The notes under the pieces are model-generated. The model saw nothing but the letters and a program-made list of their open reading frames with translations, ran no database searches and was not told the origin of the DNA. A stretch of 64,000 bases of DNA, taken from positions 1-64,000 of the forward strand of contig DAPE01000011.1 in the NCBI GenBank assembly GCA_002502045.1. Reading direction: 5' to 3'. The position numbers and the translations under genes are program-made. This stretch comes from Candidatus Parvarchaeota archaeon UBA573. Lineage in GTDB: Archaea > Nanobdellota > Nanobdellia > Parvarchaeales > Parvarchaeaceae. The stretch's first letter is position 1; each line of letters begins with the position of its first letter. Below, one piece after another: positions 43,503-53,006 of the stretch.

Positions 43503-45873
43503 ACTTGAAAATATTAGGAGCCATAACAAGACAGAAATACAGTTTACAGACGGAATAAATATAATAACTGGTAATACTGGCAGCGGTAAAACTTCAATAT
43601 TAATGTCAATAGAATATGCTCTTTTTGGTAAAATTGGAGAAGGAAAGGAAGAAGGTAAAATGTTACTAAGAAGGAACTCTTCGGAAGGAGAAATAAAAAT
43701 AACAATAAAAAATGTAAATGAAGAATATGAGATAAGCAGAGGCTTAAAACGAGTTAATGATTCTGTAAGAAATGATGACTCAAAAAATTACATAAACAAA
43801 AACAATGAGCGCGTAGACTTACAAAATAGAGCATCAGATATAAACTTATATGTAAACAAACTATTAAAAATAGAATCAGAAAACCCTCTAGAAACTTTTG
43901 AGACTATAACTTACATTAAACAAGATGAATTAAAAACGCTAATATTTGAAACAGGTCAGTACAAACAAGAATATATAGACGGTCTTTTACAACTTAGCAA
44001 GTATCTTAACGTTTATGATAAAACAAAAGAGATTATAAACAAAATAAAAAATGAGATAGAAATAGATAAAAAAGAACTTCAATTAAGTGTGGATCAAAAT
44101 GATATAATAAAAATAGAAAACAAAATAAAAGAAAATGAAAACACAATAACGGATCTAAATAAACAAACAGCAAACATTCAGATAATTTTTAGTAACAAGT
44201 CAATAGAGAAAAACCTAAAGGAAAGTGAACTTAAATTTGAAAGAGATAAAAAGATAAAATTTGAGAAAATTTCAACTGAACTTAAAATAAAAGAAAATGA
44301 AAAATCTAAACTTGAACTTGAAAAAGCTAGAGTTGAAAAAGCAATAGATGAAACTAAAAAAAATACTAAGGCAATAGAAAAATCTAAAAAAGATGAGGTT
44401 GAAAAAGCGATTAAAAGCCTTGAAGATCAAAATAAAACGGAGGATGACAAAATTAAAAAATTATACGAAAAATTCTTTCAAGTAGAATATTTATATAAAA
44501 AGGCGAAAAATGAAATACCTGAAATCCAAAAAGATATAGAAAATGAAAATAAAACATTAAATAAATTAAATTTAGAACAAGAGGAGTTTGATAGGCAACT
44601 CAATAGTATAACAGAGATAGAAAACAAGGAAGAGATTACTGGTAGGATTTATGAATTAAATAAATTAATAAAAGACCTAACAAATGAGCTTTCACAATCA
44701 ATTAAAACTGGAGTTTGTATTATGTGCGGAAGCAAAATAAGTGATAAAACGCACCTAGAAACAGAATACTCGAATAAAATAAATGGATACAAACAAGATA
44801 TAGAAAAATTAACTAACACCGCAAATAACCTAAAATATTCAAAAACTGACCTTAAAAAAAGTATAGAATTAAACAAAATAAAAATAGAAAATACTAAGAA
44901 TATCATATTAAAACTTGAATCAAAAATAAAAGAAACGCAAAAAGAGGGCGAAGAAAAAGACTATCTAGAAATAAAGGAACTGTACGAAAAAGAAAAAGAA
45001 AAACTAGAAAGTATTTCATTAGAACTTAAAAATAAAAGAGAAGAAATGAGATTTATCCAAGAACAAGAGAAAAAAATATTTGAAATTGACAGTTATATCA
45101 ATAGAATAAATGAAATAAACAAATCAGTAAGTGACTATCAAAATGAGATAATAAAGCTGAACAAAGCCCTATCTGAAATAAACTTCGATGACAAAAGATT
45201 AATTGAAATTGAAAATGAATTCAATTTTATATCAGAAGAGATAAATGAACTAAATCATAAACTTACAGAAACCAAAAAGGAAATAGAACTTAGGAAAGCT
45301 CAGTTAATAACTGATAAAATAGAACGCGAAGAACTTGAAAAAAAAGTAAAAAGGAAAGAAGAACTTTCGATGCTGCTTGATAAAAAAGAGAACTTTCTAA
45401 AAATTATATCAAACTTAAGAGAGGACATACGTGGGATAAGAGAATACGTAAGATTGCGTTTTATAAATGAGTTCAGATCACTTTTTAAAACACGATTTCA
45501 AGAGCTTAGGAATGAAATTGATTATGATATAGACATAGATAACAATTATAATGTTGTCATTACTGCTGGAAACGAAAAAATGGATGCTAGGTCTTTATCG
45601 GGTGGAGAAAAGACTTCTGTAGCAATTGCATATAGGTTGGCACTATCATCTTTAGCTTCAATATTGGGCGGAGTAGGAAAAAATGAAATTATAATAATGG
45701 ATGAACCAACATCAGGATTGGATAAAGAGGATATAAACGCTCTTACAAATGCAATTACAAAGATAACGGACTTAAGGCAGATAATAATAGTAACTCACGA
45801 GGATAATATGAAAAATATTGCTGACAATGTAATAAAATTAAAGAAAGAATCGAGTATATCCTCAGTATATTAA
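43483..45873 (+). CDS. rad50: DNA repair ATPase Rad50
   Basis: Rad50 is the SMC-like ATPase that bridges DNA ends. I start at ATG 43483, MIISKIKLENIRSHNK; an earlier TTG seven codons upstream lacks support. Walker A is GNTGSGKTS at 30-38. Long heptad coiled coils surround a zinc hook CIMCGSK near residue 412. The second half ends with the signature RSLSGGEKTSVAIAYRLA and Walker B/D-loop IIIMDEPTSGLD. About 796 residues, normal length. It overlaps mre11, so the pair is co-translated. Confidence 0.95.
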   Translation: MIISKIKLENIRSHNKTEIQFTDGINIITGNTGSGKTSILMSIEYALFGKIGEGKEEGKMLLRRNSSEGEIKITIKNVNEEYEISRGLKRVNDSVRNDDSKNYINKNNERVDLQNRASDINLYVNKLLKIESENPLETFETITYIKQDELKTLIFETGQYKQEYIDGLLQLSKYLNVYDKTKEIINKIKNEIEIDKKELQLSVDQNDIIKIENKIKENENTITDLNKQTANIQIIFSNKSIEKNLKESELKFERDKKIKFEKISTELKIKENEKSKLELEKARVEKAIDETKKNTKAIEKSKKDEVEKAIKSLEDQNKTEDDKIKKLYEKFFQVEYLYKKAKNEIPEIQKDIENENKTLNKLNLEQEEFDRQLNSITEIENKEEITGRIYELNKLIKDLTNELSQSIKTGVCIMCGSKISDKTHLETEYSNKINGYKQDIEKLTNTANNLKYSKTDLKKSIELNKIKIENTKNIILKLESKIKETQKEGEEKDYLEIKELYEKEKEKLESISLELKNKREEMRFIQEQEKKIFEIDSYINRINEINKSVSDYQNEIIKLNKALSEINFDDKRLIEIENEFNFISEEINELNHKLTETKKEIELRKAQLITDKIEREELEKKVKRKEELSMLLDKKENFLKIISNLREDIRGIREYVRLRFINEFRSLFKTRFQELRNEIDYDIDIDNNYNVVITAGNEKMDARSLSGGEKTSVAIAYRLALSSLASILGGVGKNEIIIMDEPTSGLDKEDINALTNAITKITDLRQIIIVTHEDNMKNIADNVIKLKKESSISSVY

Positions 45874-45943
45874 AACAAAGTACAATCCATAAAACCTTGT
45901 TTATGCTATAAAATCTTCAACCATCGAGATACATTATAATAGA

Positions 45944-46045
45944 TGCAGGGGAAGGGATTCGAACCCTCGAACCCACAAAGAGAGCAGATAGCTCAACCTG
46001 TAATATTCTTGAGTCTGCCGCGTTTGACCGCTTCGCTACCCCTGC
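45944..46045 (-). tRNA. tRNA-Leu(CAA) with an 18-base intron
   Basis: Acceptor GCAGGGG pairs with CCCCTGC, discriminator A, with a long class II variable arm. The anticodon stem GCAGA/TCTGC encloses an oversized loop, CTCAAG, an insert, then A. Removing the insert at 45990-46007 restores the loop CTCAAGA with anticodon CAA (Leu). The intron lies after position 37, the canonical archaeal site, where TTGAG in the intron can pair with CTCAA. No CCA is encoded. Confidence 0.92.
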
Positions 46046-46125
46046 AAAATTGAAGAGCTGTTCACTTCAATATTCAAAATATAGAATAATTGCACTTAAA
46101 TAAGTTTATTAAAAAATCGTTAGTA

Positions 46126-46359
46126 TTACTTATCAGAATTAACCTTTGATTTATTCAAATCGTCGAATACTTTCTCAAATGAATCATGCATCTTTTCTAG
46201 GTCTAATGATAATGCAGATAATAACCTTTCATATTTTTCATTATCTACTTTAAATTTATTAAAAGAATCTGATGCACGATCAACAGCTTTTCTTAATTCA
46301 TCGTATTCTAATTTAGTTGAATAAGAGACGCCTACGAAAATATCCTCTTGGTCTACCAT
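46126..46359 (-). CDS. Small helical hypothetical protein, 77 aa
   Basis: No family is recognised. The segment from LEYDELRKAVDRASDSFNKF to KMHDSFEKVFDDLNKSK is amphipathic helix with heptad character, so a short coiled coil is likely. The start is taken at the ATG giving MVDQEDIFVG; a GTG seven codons further up is also in frame. It is on the same strand as the ferredoxin gene, which lies just upstream; that gene ends 21-42 bases before this start. Confidence 0.6.
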   Translation of the reverse strand: MVDQEDIFVGVSYSTKLEYDELRKAVDRASDSFNKFKVDNEKYERLLSALSLDLEKMHDSFEKVFDDLNKSKVNSDK

Positions 46360-46401
46360 ATTAACAATATTGAATAGCACTAAGAATTTAAATGTTTAAA
46401 A

Positions 46402-46722
<321 letters not shown>

Positions 46723-46748
46723 TTAATTACAATAATCATTTATAAAGA

Positions 46749-47099
46749 TTACTTAATTTTATCAAGAACTTCCTTTAAAATGACTGCCTGATTATGCAGC
46801 TCATCTTTTGCTCCAAATAAAAGTATAATTTTACTGTTATCTCTTTCCAGAGATTTTATATATTTTAGCTTTTCGATATTTCCCGCAGAAGCAAGCTCCT
46901 TCTCATACTTTTTCTTGAATTCCATCCATTTACTTTCATCGTGCGAAAACCATTTTCTCAAAGTATTGCTGGGCGCAATGTCTTTTTCCCAAATATCCGC
47001 AACTACCTCTTCTTTAGTAAGCCCTCTTGGCCAAACCCTATCTACAAGTATCTTAAACCCTTTTTCCTTATTTCCGTATACTCTCTTTATTACTATCAT
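46749..47099 (-). CDS. DUF488 family protein
   Basis: The roughly 116-residue protein has the DUF488 core: KRVYG, ILVDRVWPRGLTKEEV, IWEKDIAPSNTLRKWFSHDESKW and KIILLFGAKDELHNQAVIL. The role of the family is unknown; a conserved arginine-tryptophan cluster suggests an active site. The frame runs upstream to an ATG at 47135, but a TATA box lies 26 bases before the ATG at 47099, which gives a leaderless mRNA and a standard N-terminus MIVIKRVYG. Confidence 0.85.
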   Translation of the reverse strand: MIVIKRVYGNKEKGFKILVDRVWPRGLTKEEVVADIWEKDIAPSNTLRKWFSHDESKWMEFKKKYEKELASAGNIEKLKYIKSLERDNSKIILLFGAKDELHNQAVILKEVLDKIK

Positions 47100-47120
47100 A
47101 AAAATTAAAGAAGACATAAC

Positions 47121-47130
47121 GATATAAATA
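47121..47130 (-). promoter_or_regulatory. TATA box for the DUF488 gene
   Basis: On the minus strand TATTTATATC is centred about 26 bases before the ATG at 47099. It overlaps the divergent start region of the Mug-like glycosylase gene at 47134, so the two genes share this tiny control region. Confidence 0.5.
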
Positions 47131-47133
47131 AGC

Positions 47134-47643
47134 ATGATAAAGTATTACCTATCAAAAAATGCAGCTATACTTTTTGTAGGCATAAATCCACATTTTGGTT
47201 CCTATAGCAGAGGAGTGCCATTCTCAAACAATAAAATGTTCTGGTATCTTCTTTCCAAAGCAGATCTAATAAAAGAGCCAAGAGAATTTTTAAAAGATGA
47301 CACAAAACTTAAACAGCTTTACACTACGATTCCAAAAAGATACAAAATAAATTTTATAAATATAATAGATAAGCCAACAAAGGACGTGTCGGAGCTCAAA
47401 AAAGGGGAAGAAACTGAAGGAGTAAAAAGACTCATTAAAATAATAGAACAAAAAAAGCCAAAGTTAATTTGTTTTATTGGAAAAGTTACATTTACTAAGT
47501 TTAAAGGGATAAATAAAGTTGAATTTGGGCTGCAAGATAATATTCACAGTTCAAAAGTATATGTTATGCACTTTCCTGTAAGAGGTTATGCAAAAATAAG
47601 AGTAAAGGAATTGAAAGAAGTAAAAAGATTAGCCGGACTTTAA
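47134..47643 (+). CDS. Mug/TDG-family uracil/thymine mismatch DNA glycosylase
   Basis: The 169-residue protein has the family 2 UDG start FVGINPHFGSYSRGVPFSNNKMFW, where GINP holds the catalytic asparagine, and a late strand PKLICFIGKVTF, then MHFPVRGYAK in the role of the intercalation loop (NPSG in Mug). These enzymes excise U or T from G mismatches, important in hot or acidic conditions where cytosine deaminates. It starts next to the divergent DUF488 gene and its end overlaps the next convergent gene by 15 bases. Confidence 0.82.
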   Translation: MIKYYLSKNAAILFVGINPHFGSYSRGVPFSNNKMFWYLLSKADLIKEPREFLKDDTKLKQLYTTIPKRYKINFINIIDKPTKDVSELKKGEETEGVKRLIKIIEQKKPKLICFIGKVTFTKFKGINKVEFGLQDNIHSSKVYVMHFPVRGYAKIRVKELKEVKRLAGL

Positions 47644-47931
47644 TTTTAACAAATCCTTTTTATATTTAAACCATAAAAAAATGATTAAATAAAATGAGGA
47701 AAGAACTGCTATAATGTCTATAGATATCAATAAAAAAATAGATCCGCTATAAAATACAACGGATATTACTGAAAATGCTATCACTACAGAAAGAAGTATA
47801 AAAACCATTGATATTGCAGCAAATAAAAAATGCAGATCTTTTAAAATATTATAATTAATGTTTTTATTCCGCAAATATCCATTAAAGTCCTTCTTTTTTA
47901 TTTTACCGTTTTTGTATTCGTATATTTTCAT
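47629..47931 (-). CDS. Two-helix membrane protein, 100 aa
   Basis: A basic cytoplasmic N-terminus (MKIYEYKNGKIKKKDFNGYL) is followed by two hydrophobic helices at about 33-55 and 61-85 and a lysine-rich end, KYKKDLLKLKSG. No family is recognised. It starts six bases from the 3' end of tRNA-Leu(TAA) on the same strand. The C-terminus overlaps the convergent glycosylase gene by 15 bases. Confidence 0.6.
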   Translation of the reverse strand: MKIYEYKNGKIKKKDFNGYLRNKNINYNILKDLHFLFAAISMVFILLSVVIAFSVISVVFYSGSIFLLISIDIIAVLSSFYLIIFLWFKYKKDLLKLKSG

Positions 47932-47936
47932 ATAAT

Positions 47937-48058
47937 TGCAGAGGGAGGGATTTGAACCCTCGAGGGCGCTAAGCCGCAGGATATCTTATTCTTTGCAAAC
48001 ACAAAGACAGACAAGGACCTTAAGTCCTGCACGTTGGGCCAAACTTCGCTACCTCTGC
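47937..48058 (-). tRNA. tRNA-Leu(TAA) with a 36-base intron
   Basis: Acceptor GCAGAGG pairs with CCTCTGC, T-arm GAGGGTTCAAATCCCTC, discriminator A, long variable arm. Within the anticodon stem CAGGA/TCCTG the loop is interrupted by 36 bases at 47983-48018. Removing them gives CTTAAGA, anticodon TAA (Leu). The intron follows position 37 as in tRNA-Leu(CAA). The mature molecule is 86 bases. No CCA. Confidence 0.92.
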
Positions 48059-48091
48059 TTTGAATAGATAAATGCGACTGATTATTTATAA

Positions 48092-48208
48092 CTAAGCACT
48101 CTTTTCACGCAGAAGCCTTCTCTTTCTTTTTCTGTCCAACATCTTTTTCTTCCTTGTTTTCCACCGATCTTTGTGGTACTTTTTCCAATTTTTTGAACTT
48201 CTTTTCAT
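48092..48208 (-). CDS. Tiny arginine/lysine-rich protein, 38 aa (eL41-like?)
   Basis: An ATG-started frame of 38 codons, MKRSSKNWKKYHKDRWKTRK onward, ends in RKRKRRLLREKSA and TAG. Twenty of the 38 residues are K or R, and it would form one continuous helix. This composition recalls eL41, the 25-residue helix peptide of archaeal and eukaryotic ribosomes, though it is longer and carries aromatic residues. It lies 24 bases downstream of the dcd gene on the same strand and 33 bases before tRNA-Leu. It is too short for routine gene finders. Function inferred from composition only. Confidence 0.55.
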   Translation of the reverse strand: MKRSSKNWKKYHKDRWKTRKKKMLDRKRKRRLLREKSA

Positions 48209-48232
48209 ATATTAATTATGTTTTCACCTCAT

Positions 48233-48754
48233 TTATATCTTGGCACCAGTTACTCCTGAACTCTGGTGATAGTTGCCAGAATAGGGTTTTTGTACTTCGC
48301 TTAATGTAGTGCTAAAGACAAGATGCAAAAACCTGGTCCCTTTTGATATTTTTACTGGAACATTACCGCCAATCATCATTATTGTAAGATTTCCTTCATA
48401 ACCTGCATCAACTATGGTAGGAGGTATAGCAAGTCCCAATCTTGCAAATGTTGATCTAACATTACAAAGCCCTACCAAATTGCTTGGCATTTTTATTTTT
48501 TCGTCGATTTTTATCAAAACTCTCTCTTGCGGAAAAATAACAAAATCTTTTTCTACCTTCTCTTTTGTATAAACTTTTTCAAGAGCAGATTTATCATTTA
48601 TGTCTACAGGCTCCTTATTGTAAATAAAACGAAGCAATTCGTCTCCAACTTTAAGATCTACCCCATTCTCCCTTATAGTATCATTAGAAAGAGGCTCTAT
48701 CAAAAGAGACTTCTTGTCTATGTATTCCCTTATATCTTTATCGCTTAATATCAT
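48233..48754 (-). CDS. dcd: dCTP deaminase
   Basis: The 173-residue enzyme converts dCTP to dUTP, or on to dUMP in bifunctional forms. Signatures are MILSDKDIREYIDKKSLLI, NGVDLKVGDEL, RSTFARLGLAIPPTIVDAGYEGNLTIMM with the catalytic glutamate in GYEGNL, and the C-terminal nucleotide-lid TGAKI. The archaeal Dcd/Dut branch has the same layout. It provides dUMP for thymidylate synthesis. The small basic peptide follows on the same strand. Confidence 0.93.
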   Translation of the reverse strand: MILSDKDIREYIDKKSLLIEPLSNDTIRENGVDLKVGDELLRFIYNKEPVDINDKSALEKVYTKEKVEKDFVIFPQERVLIKIDEKIKMPSNLVGLCNVRSTFARLGLAIPPTIVDAGYEGNLTIMMIGGNVPVKISKGTRFLHLVFSTTLSEVQKPYSGNYHQSSGVTGAKI

Positions 48755-48835
48755 TTAATGATTAAATTATTGCAGTATAAAAATTTAATGTTTTAAGAAA
48801 ACAACATATTTATCATAAAAATATAGAATATAAGT

Positions 48836-49513
48836 ATGATATTCGAACAGATAAACATAGAATGGCTACACCATGCATGTTTAAGGATAACTGGGAAAAA
48901 TCAAATAATTTACACGGATCCTTATAAAGTTATAAATAACTACAATGATGCAGATATTATTCTAATAACGCATGATCATTACGATCATCTTGACAAAGAA
49001 AGTATAACCAAGTTAATAAATGAAAAAACAGTTATAGTTGCGCCTAAAGGATGCAAAGATTTGCTGTCCAAGTTTAAAAACAGCAAAATATTTGTTATAC
49101 CAAATGAGACAAAGGTAGTAAACGGCATAACAATAAGAACAGTCCCTTCTTACAACCTAAATAAATTTAATGAGCATGGCGAGGCATTTCACCCAAAATC
49201 TAAGGGATATTTGGGCTATATTTTTAGTTTGGATAAAACCGAAATTTATATAGCTGGAGATACAGATTTTATACCCGAAATGAAAGACTTTAAAGTAGAT
49301 ATAGCTTTACTACCCGTTAGCGGCATATATGTAATGACGCCTAGCGAAGCTGTTGATGCTTCATTGGTTATTAAACCAAAAATCGCTATACCAATACACT
49401 ATGGGTCGGGAATTGGAACTAAGGAAAATGCAACTGAATTCAAGCGATTACTTGAAAACAAATTACGTGTAGAAGTATTAGATTCTGTAGATAATCCAGT
49501 TAAAAAGATTTAA
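48836..49513 (+). CDS. Metallo-beta-lactamase fold hydrolase (UlaG-like)
   Basis: The 225-residue protein has the MBL zinc motif THDHYDHLD near residue 45, preceded by WLHHACLRI and followed by FHPKSKGYLGYIFSLDKTEIYIAGDTDF with the bridging aspartate in AGDTD, and a late IPIHYG histidine. The closest known layout is the UlaG/UPF0173 type, which includes lactonases and phosphodiesterases of unsettled substrate. It runs in the same direction as eS8, 27 bases upstream of it. Confidence 0.85.
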   Translation: MIFEQINIEWLHHACLRITGKNQIIYTDPYKVINNYNDADIILITHDHYDHLDKESITKLINEKTVIVAPKGCKDLLSKFKNSKIFVIPNETKVVNGITIRTVPSYNLNKFNEHGEAFHPKSKGYLGYIFSLDKTEIYIAGDTDFIPEMKDFKVDIALLPVSGIYVMTPSEAVDASLVIKPKIAIPIHYGSGIGTKENATEFKRLLENKLRVEVLDSVDNPVKKI

Positions 49514-49540
49514 ATATAACATAGTTTATAAAATAAGAAT

Positions 49541-49921
49541 ATGTCTAAAAGTACTGCACCATCTCTTAAGAAAAAAGGAGGAGGGTTTAAAGGAAAGAGA
49601 AGAGATAAAAGGAGGAGCGAATCAAAAAATCTTTCTGTTCCGCTTCAAGTTGGTGAAAGAAAAATAAAAACAGTTAGAACAGTAGGTGGAAATATTAAAA
49701 TAACCCCTTTAAAAACTGATCAAGGCAATCTTTTTGATCCAAAAAATAAGAAAACTTCAAAAGTAAAGATAGTAAGAGTTTTAGAGAATAAAGCCAATAG
49801 GTCTTATGCCAGACGTAATATAATTACTAAAGGTGCACTTATAGAAACCGATCAAGGAAAAGCAGTAGTAACAAATAGACCTGGACAAGATGGGCAAGTA
49901 ACACTAAAAAAAGTGGATTGA
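49541..49921 (+). CDS. rps8e: Ribosomal protein eS8
   Basis: The 126-residue archaeal/eukaryotic small-subunit protein has the basic N-terminus KKKGGGFKGKRRDKRRSESK, then KTVRTVGGNIKI, KIVRVLENKANRSYARRNIITKGALIETDQGKAVVTNRPGQDGQV, all typical of S8e. It binds 16S rRNA in the body of the subunit. The MMPL transporter follows 16 bases later on the same strand. Confidence 0.93.
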   Translation: MSKSTAPSLKKKGGGFKGKRRDKRRSESKNLSVPLQVGERKIKTVRTVGGNIKITPLKTDQGNLFDPKNKKTSKVKIVRVLENKANRSYARRNIITKGALIETDQGKAVVTNRPGQDGQVTLKKVD

Positions 49922-49937
49922 TCAATAAAGGTCATTA

Positions 49938-52229
49938 ATGGAAAGTAATCTAGAGAAATTTAGCAACATTGTTGATAAACACCATAAAAAAATAATCTTT
50001 ATCTGGATTGCAATTTTTTTAATATCTATACCTATTGCCGTACACTTATTTAGTATTGTTTCTTATAATGTAACTGGAAGTTCAAGTGGATCAACAGACA
50101 GCGGCAGTAATAATTTACAGTTAATCGTAAGCGTAAGCAATAATTCCTTCTCAAATAGCACAAAAGCATTCTTTGAGAATATTTCTAATAATTTCGAGTA
50201 TAACAATATTACGTCTTTGTACTCAATAGAATACAACTTAATAAACTCTTCCTATTATAGCATAAAGAAAAACGCAGAAACTGCACTTAATGCTGCATAT
50301 TCTAAGTATAACCTTACACCTCAAACAATACCTAAAGCTTTAAATGACACCTTGATATCAAAAATCGCAAATGAAATAAAAAATCAACTAAATAATTCAA
50401 ATGTGATAGAACACAACTCTTCATATGAGTTTATAGTAGGTATTATAAAAGGATATTATAATTCATCGCCACTCTATGTAATAAATAATTATAATTATAC
50501 TAATTACCCTATAATACCAAGTAATAATGATACTGTTACTCTTATAAATTATAACCATACTACCATGATATCAACCGTAAAAAATTCGAATTACTCATTT
50601 GTAGAGACATACATAAACAAATTTTCAAAAGATTATGGGGTTACTGCTTATGTAACGGGTTCAAGCGGTTTAAGTAGCAACATTGAAAGTGAAACAAATT
50701 TCGGTACTCTCCTTGCGATTGCAATTGGAGTATTAATGGTAGTAATTATAACAGGACTTATTTTTAAGTCTCCAATTGCGGCATTTGTGCCTTTAATTAT
50801 TTATAGTGTGGATATTACCATTGCATTCTCAGTTTTCTACATAATATACCATATAATTTTAAACAGCACCGTGTCTTTTTTTGACCCTGCCCTCGCTGCT
50901 ATACTGATGCTGGGTATATCTACTGATTACCTAGTTTATATGCTTTACAGATTCAAGCAAGAATTAAAGGATAACCATAGAGAGAGCGTAAAAGTAAGTT
51001 TAAGAGGAGCGGGAGCTGCAATACTAGTTAGTGGCACTACAGTTGTTTTAGCATATAGTATACTATCAGGTTTTAACTTAGCGTTTTTAGGCTCAACAGG
51101 TATTCTAGATTCAACAGGAGTAATAATAGTGCTTTTATCCGCAATTACATTTATGCCTGCAATACTCATTTCTTTAGGTAAAAAAGTTTTCTATCCTAAT
51201 TTTAAAAATGGTTTTTCATTTGAGAATTTATTCAGTAGATTAGCACATTTTGACTACAAAAACCGTTATTTTATAATTTCAATTTTTGTAATAATTATCG
51301 CTATTTTTGCGTACTTCTTTATTGTGTACCAGCCAGGTTTAAATTTTATTGGCTTGCTTCCTAACTCTAATTCTAAAACTGCATTTTATTTAGCTACTAA
51401 CAATTTCAAATTTGACCCGATAGACCCTCTTATCATAACCATAACCAATACCAAAAATTTAAATCAGACTGCAATATATAACTCAATTGCTTCAATAAAT
51501 GGCGTAAAATATGTTAAACTTACAAATGAAAACAACTCTCTGCAGATATTAACTTATTTAAAACCTCTTGGTTTTAGTACACCTGCACTAAATGACTACA
51601 ACAATATAAATAACTACCTAGAAAAAAGTCATGTAAACTATAATATTAGTGGTTTGCAGGTGTTTTTAGGAAGTGCGGTTAAAAACATGAATGGATCGGT
51701 TCCATTCCTTATACTTTCATTGGGAGTAATGATATTTGTGGTGTTGTTTATAATACTTTTTTCAGTTTATACTCCTTTACGTTTAGTTTTACTTATACTT
51801 GCAAATGTTATAGCTGCAAATGGAATTACACTACTTATATTTCACTATATACTATCCTTACCGTTTATCTCAATAGCACAGATATTCCTTATAACTAGCA
51901 TTATGGGCGTTGGTGTAGATTATGATATCTTTTTAGTGATGAGAATAAGAGAATACGTTAAAGAGGGCAAAAATAACTTTGAAGCAATAAGATTAGGGCT
52001 TATAAAAAGTGGCCCGATAGTAGCAAGCATAGGAATAATATTTTCAATGGTCTTTTTATCCCTTCTGGCAAGCAGGGTGCCTATAATACAAGAAGTAGGA
52101 TTTATAGTTGCAGTAGGTATTTTAATTGATTCTGTAATATCAGTGCTGTTAATAGTTCCATCTATAATGTTTGTACTACAGAAATACAATTGGTGGCCAG
52201 GCCTTAAAGAATATGAACATAATAAATAA
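49938..52229 (+). CDS. MMPL/RND-superfamily membrane transporter
   Basis: The 763-residue protein has twelve predicted helices in two repeats: one helix, a large exterior loop (about 45-250), five helices, then the same again. In the first repeat DPALAAILMLGISTDYLVYMLYRFKQEL and in the second SIMGVGVDYDIFLVMRIREYVKEG carry the MMPL G-x-x-x-D-Y motif whose acidic residues form the proton relay. Such proteins export lipids, hydrophobic compounds or proteins, with the substrate unknown. The exterior loops are N-rich. The 3' end overlaps the spermidine-synthase-like gene by 17 bases. Confidence 0.9.
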   Translation: MESNLEKFSNIVDKHHKKIIFIWIAIFLISIPIAVHLFSIVSYNVTGSSSGSTDSGSNNLQLIVSVSNNSFSNSTKAFFENISNNFEYNNITSLYSIEYNLINSSYYSIKKNAETALNAAYSKYNLTPQTIPKALNDTLISKIANEIKNQLNNSNVIEHNSSYEFIVGIIKGYYNSSPLYVINNYNYTNYPIIPSNNDTVTLINYNHTTMISTVKNSNYSFVETYINKFSKDYGVTAYVTGSSGLSSNIESETNFGTLLAIAIGVLMVVIITGLIFKSPIAAFVPLIIYSVDITIAFSVFYIIYHIILNSTVSFFDPALAAILMLGISTDYLVYMLYRFKQELKDNHRESVKVSLRGAGAAILVSGTTVVLAYSILSGFNLAFLGSTGILDSTGVIIVLLSAITFMPAILISLGKKVFYPNFKNGFSFENLFSRLAHFDYKNRYFIISIFVIIIAIFAYFFIVYQPGLNFIGLLPNSNSKTAFYLATNNFKFDPIDPLIITITNTKNLNQTAIYNSIASINGVKYVKLTNENNSLQILTYLKPLGFSTPALNDYNNINNYLEKSHVNYNISGLQVFLGSAVKNMNGSVPFLILSLGVMIFVVLFIILFSVYTPLRLVLLILANVIAANGITLLIFHYILSLPFISIAQIFLITSIMGVGVDYDIFLVMRIREYVKEGKNNFEAIRLGLIKSGPIVASIGIIFSMVFLSLLASRVPIIQEVGFIVAVGILIDSVISVLLIVPSIMFVLQKYNWWPGLKEYEHNK

Positions 52230-52977
52230 AGTAATTGAGAAGGTTAGAGGAGAAAAAGTCATAAGAACAGAAAAAGATGAAAATAAAACCCTTACACTAA
52301 CTAAAGGCCCTGATGGAATAAGTGTAAAATTTAATGGCATAACCTATTCAAGACGCGCAGAAAAAAAGATATTTACTGGTTCTTACTGGGATTATTTTAC
52401 ACCGCTGCCACTTATTTATGACAAACCAGATATACTCATGATTGGTTTGGGCGGCGGAACAATAGTTTATCAGATAAATAGGTTATACCCAAAAAATGTA
52501 AAAATGGATGTCGTGGAATTAGATAAAAAAATGGTCGAACTCTCAAAAGAATTCATACCTGAAGACATAAAGAAGATAAATTTATTTATAGAAGATGGAA
52601 TAGAATTCCTTAAAAAAACTAAGAAAAGATATGAATTAGTATTTTTAGATGCTTATGATGGGGATAAAATACCTGATAGTTTTCTTGAAGAAAAGACAAT
52701 TGAAGATATTAATCAAGTACTAAAAGAGGATGGTATACTCGCTATAAACTATGCAATGAGCTTTAAGGCAATAATATTATTCCAAAATTATATAGGAAAA
52801 CTAAAAAAACATTTTAAAGTATACCTCGTAAATAATCCATTTGGATCCGGAAATACAATAATTTTATGCAGCAAAAAGATGGATAAAGCCGAATTGCTTG
52901 AAAAAATAAACAAAATGAAACAAGAGGATGATAATATGCATGTGCTAAAAGGATACAATAACATGAGCAATGGCTAA
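52213..52977 (+). CDS. Spermidine synthase-like methyltransferase-fold protein
   Basis: The Rossmann protein of about 254 residues matches polyamine synthases: PDILMIGLGGGTIVYQINRLYP (SAM-type motif I), VVELDKKMVELSKEF, FIEDGIEFLKK and VFLDAYDGDKIPDSF. Archaeal members transfer aminopropyl groups to agmatine or longer amines. Others are divergent and may do something else. The start is the ATG inside the MMPL end, giving MNIINKVIEK; the frame runs 14 codons further up without support. Confidence 0.82.
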   Translation: MNIINKVIEKVRGEKVIRTEKDENKTLTLTKGPDGISVKFNGITYSRRAEKKIFTGSYWDYFTPLPLIYDKPDILMIGLGGGTIVYQINRLYPKNVKMDVVELDKKMVELSKEFIPEDIKKINLFIEDGIEFLKKTKKRYELVFLDAYDGDKIPDSFLEEKTIEDINQVLKEDGILAINYAMSFKAIILFQNYIGKLKKHFKVYLVNNPFGSGNTIILCSKKMDKAELLEKINKMKQEDDNMHVLKGYNNMSNG

Positions 52978-53006
52978 TATTTATCTGATAACTTATATTA
53001 AGATAA

